DNA of 64,000 nucleotides from Prorocentrum cordatum (lineage: Eukaryota > Sar > Dinophyceae > Prorocentrales > Prorocentraceae), in NCBI GenBank assembly GCA_963575745.1, contig CAUYUJ010016708.1:115001-179000 (forward strand). Direction: 5' to 3'. Numbering within the stretch: position 1 is the first letter of the stretch; every line of letters begins with the position of its first letter. Under the pieces are notes generated by a model. The model worked only from the letters and a program-made list of their open reading frames with translations. It was not told the DNA's origin and ran no database searches. Position numbers and translations under genes: made by a program. Of the stretch, positions 62,233 to 64,000 are shown piece by piece.

Positions 62233-62283
62233 ATAGTAGTATTAGTAGTAGTCGTAGTAGTAGTAGTAATAGTAATAGTAGTA
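62100..62283. repeat. (AGT)n microsatellite up to the gap
   Basis: Pure AGT with a few AGTAAT; cut by the N gap. Confidence 0.95.
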
Positions 62284-62383
62284 NNNNNNNNNNNNNNNNN
62301 NNNNNNNNNNNNNNNNNNNNNNNNNNNNNNNNNNNNNNNNNNNNNNNNNNNNNNNNNNNNNNNNNNNNNNNNNNNNNNNNNNN
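62284..62383. other. Assembly gap, 100 N
   Basis: Exactly 100 N, a conventional placeholder, between (AGT)n and TCGTCGTCGTCG. True length unknown. Confidence 0.99.
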
Positions 62384-62394
62384 TCGTCGTCGTC

Positions 62395-62590
62395 GTAGTA
62401 TTCCGGAGAGCCCAAGACGCTCTTCGGAGAGCCCAAGAAGCGCTTCGGATGCCCCAAGAAACTCTTCGGAGGCCCCACGAGGCTTTTCGGAGAGCCCAAG
62501 AGTCTCTTAGGCGGCTGCAAGAAGGTCTTCGGCGCCTCCAAGAGGCTCTTCGGAGAGCACCAGAGGCTCTTCCGAGAGGCTCTTCGGTGA
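62395..62590. repeat. CTCTTCGGAGAGCCCAAGA minisatellite
   Basis: Seven or more units of about 27 bp; the C/G-runs that follow (62,590-62,660) are homopolymeric. Confidence 0.85.
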
Positions 62591-62759
62591 AGGGGGGGGG
62601 GGCGGAGCCTTTTTTGCCCCCCCCCCCCCCACCACCACCCCCCCCCCCCCCTCCCCCCCCTTCACCGTACTCGATAATTAATAAGCTCCGGAGGACCCCT
62701 GGCCATACTAACACCCACCGGGCCGCAGTAACAACCAACGGGCCGCAGTAACACCTTAT

Positions 62760-62840
62760 CTCCCCTCCCCCTCCTCCTCCTCCTCCCTCCTCCTCCTCCT
62801 CCTCCTCCTCCTCCTCCTCCTCCTCCTCCTCCTCCTCCCT
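62760..62840. repeat. (CCT)n tract
   Basis: Short polypyrimidine run. 62,840-63,270 holds no recognised gene or element. Confidence 0.9.
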
Positions 62841-63269
62841 TTCGCGGCACAGCGGCCCCCCCCCTTCGTTGGGGTTAGGCGTGACCCACTCCCCCGCCCT
62901 GGGGGGTTCGTGGTCGTTCGTCTGTCGTCGTTGTCGTGCCCTCGCGTCGTCTGTCGTCGCGTTGGGCCCTCAAGGCAGGGTGGAGCCCTGGCAGCTGGGG
63001 CTCGCCAATGGCGGGGTGCTCAGATCCTCGCCCGCCCCTCCCCCTTCTCTTCTCGGGGAATTGCGGAAGGACCCGCCTGCGCTCCCGGGCCGGAGAAGTG
63101 GCCCTTCCCCAACCATTCCCCCCTTCTTCTCTCCCCCGGGTCCTCGCGGCGGAATGCCAGGCTCGAGCCCTGGCTGGGTTGGCCTCCCTTCCCTCGGACG
63201 AAGCACTTGCACAGGCCTCCAGGTCGTTTTTCGGACGACGTGTCCCAACAAGTACGAAGGATAAACTGC

Positions 63270-63886
63270 AAAAACGCAAAAACGGAGGAGGAGGAGGAGG
63301 AGAAGGAGGAGGAGGAGGAGGAGGAGGAGGAGGAGAAGGAGGAGGAGGAGGAGAGAGGGAGGCGGAAGGAGGAGGAGGCGGAGGGAGGAGGAGGAGGAAA
63401 GGAGGAGGTAGGAGGAGGAGGAACAAGAGAGGCGGAAGAGGAGAAGGAGGAGGAGGATGAAAAGGAGGAGGAGGAGGAGGAGGAGGAGGCGGAGGAGGAG
63501 CGGAGCAGCACGGAGGAGGAAAAGGAGGAGGAGGAGGCGGAGGAGGAGGAGGAGGGGAGGAAAAGGAGAAGGAGGAGAAAAGGAGGAGGAGGAGGGGGAG
63601 GAGGAGGATGGAGGAGAAGGGGGAACAGGAGGTGAAGGAGGAGGCGGAGGGCAGAGCAGGAGCAGGGGGGAAAGTGGGAGGAGGAGGAGGAGGAGGAGGA
63701 GCGGAGAGAGGAGGCGGAGGAGGAGGAGAAGGGGGAGCAGGAGGAGGAGGAGGAGAGGAGGAAGAGGAGGAGGAGGAGGAGGAGGAGGCGGAGGAGTAGG
63801 CGGAGGAGGAGGAGGATGGAGGAGGGGAGGGAGGAGGAGCGAGGAGAGGAGGAGAGGAGGAGGAGGAGGAGGAGGAGGAGGAGGAG

Positions 63887-63927
<41 letters not shown>

Positions 63928-64000
63928 GGAGGAGGAGGAGGCAGAGGAGGAGGAGGAGGAGGAGGAGGAGGAGGAGGAGGAGGAGGAGGAGGAGGAGGAG
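63270..64000. repeat. (GGA)n polypurine tract running off the window
   Basis: Over 700 bp of GAGGAG with AAGGAG and GCGGAG variants; it continues past the end. Confidence 0.95.

Overview
The window looks like nuclear DNA of a dinoflagellate, on a scaffold (one 100-base N gap inside a microsatellite). The grounds are: very GC-rich sequence with no prokaryote-style operons; a sequence resembling the dinoflagellate trans-spliced leader just before a start codon (32,135-32,155); a LINE of the kind common in these genomes; abundant tri- to hexanucleotide arrays; and exon-like pieces of reading frame scattered between short foldback elements. The host group is an inference. No rRNA, tRNA or CRISPR was recognised.

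Layout. 1-9 kb is a mosaic of short foldback (inverted-repeat) elements with a few minus-strand exon-like fragments. 9.37-15.8 kb is a decayed minus-strand LINE (ORF1-like region, endonuclease, reverse transcriptase, RNase H, terminal CxxC region) lying exactly between two (GGA)n arrays. 16-22.5 kb is another foldback mosaic with a zinc-ribbon-like exon at 20.7 kb. 22.86-24.54 kb holds minus-strand exons of an unrecognised gene with two copies of a similar domain. 24.8-28.6 kb is dense in nested elements.

The centrepiece is 28,717-49,634, a discrete unit of about 20.9 kb. It interrupts one small foldback element (family D, whose halves at 28,592-28,716 and 49,635-49,679 are still flanked by the 6-bp target duplication GGGCGG). 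That element in turn sits in the core of another foldback family. The unit begins and ends with the same kind of GC-rich array and carries a Helitron-type Rep-helicase (32.16-39.89 kb), an RPA/OB-fold single-strand DNA-binding protein gene (40.46-42.31 kb) and an intact 502-codon gene of unknown function (44.97-46.47 kb) bracketed by matching minisatellites. I read it as a large, partly decayed Helitron-like rolling-circle element with an extra gene. The Rep-helicase has two frame changes, one in-frame stop and one intron-like gap.

49.7-64 kb returns to foldback elements and simple repeats, including a 2.6-kb GTC-rich array (57.2-59.8 kb) and a (GGA)n array running off the end.

At least a dozen foldback families (called A, B, C and so on here) are present. 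Family B has 4-8-bp target duplications and family D 6-bp ones. Copies of families A, C and R are flanked by much longer direct repeats (10-44 bp) of exon-like sequence. In two places those repeats contain AG|GT, so the element plus one repeat could be removed as a GT-AG intron, which is the behaviour expected of introner elements.
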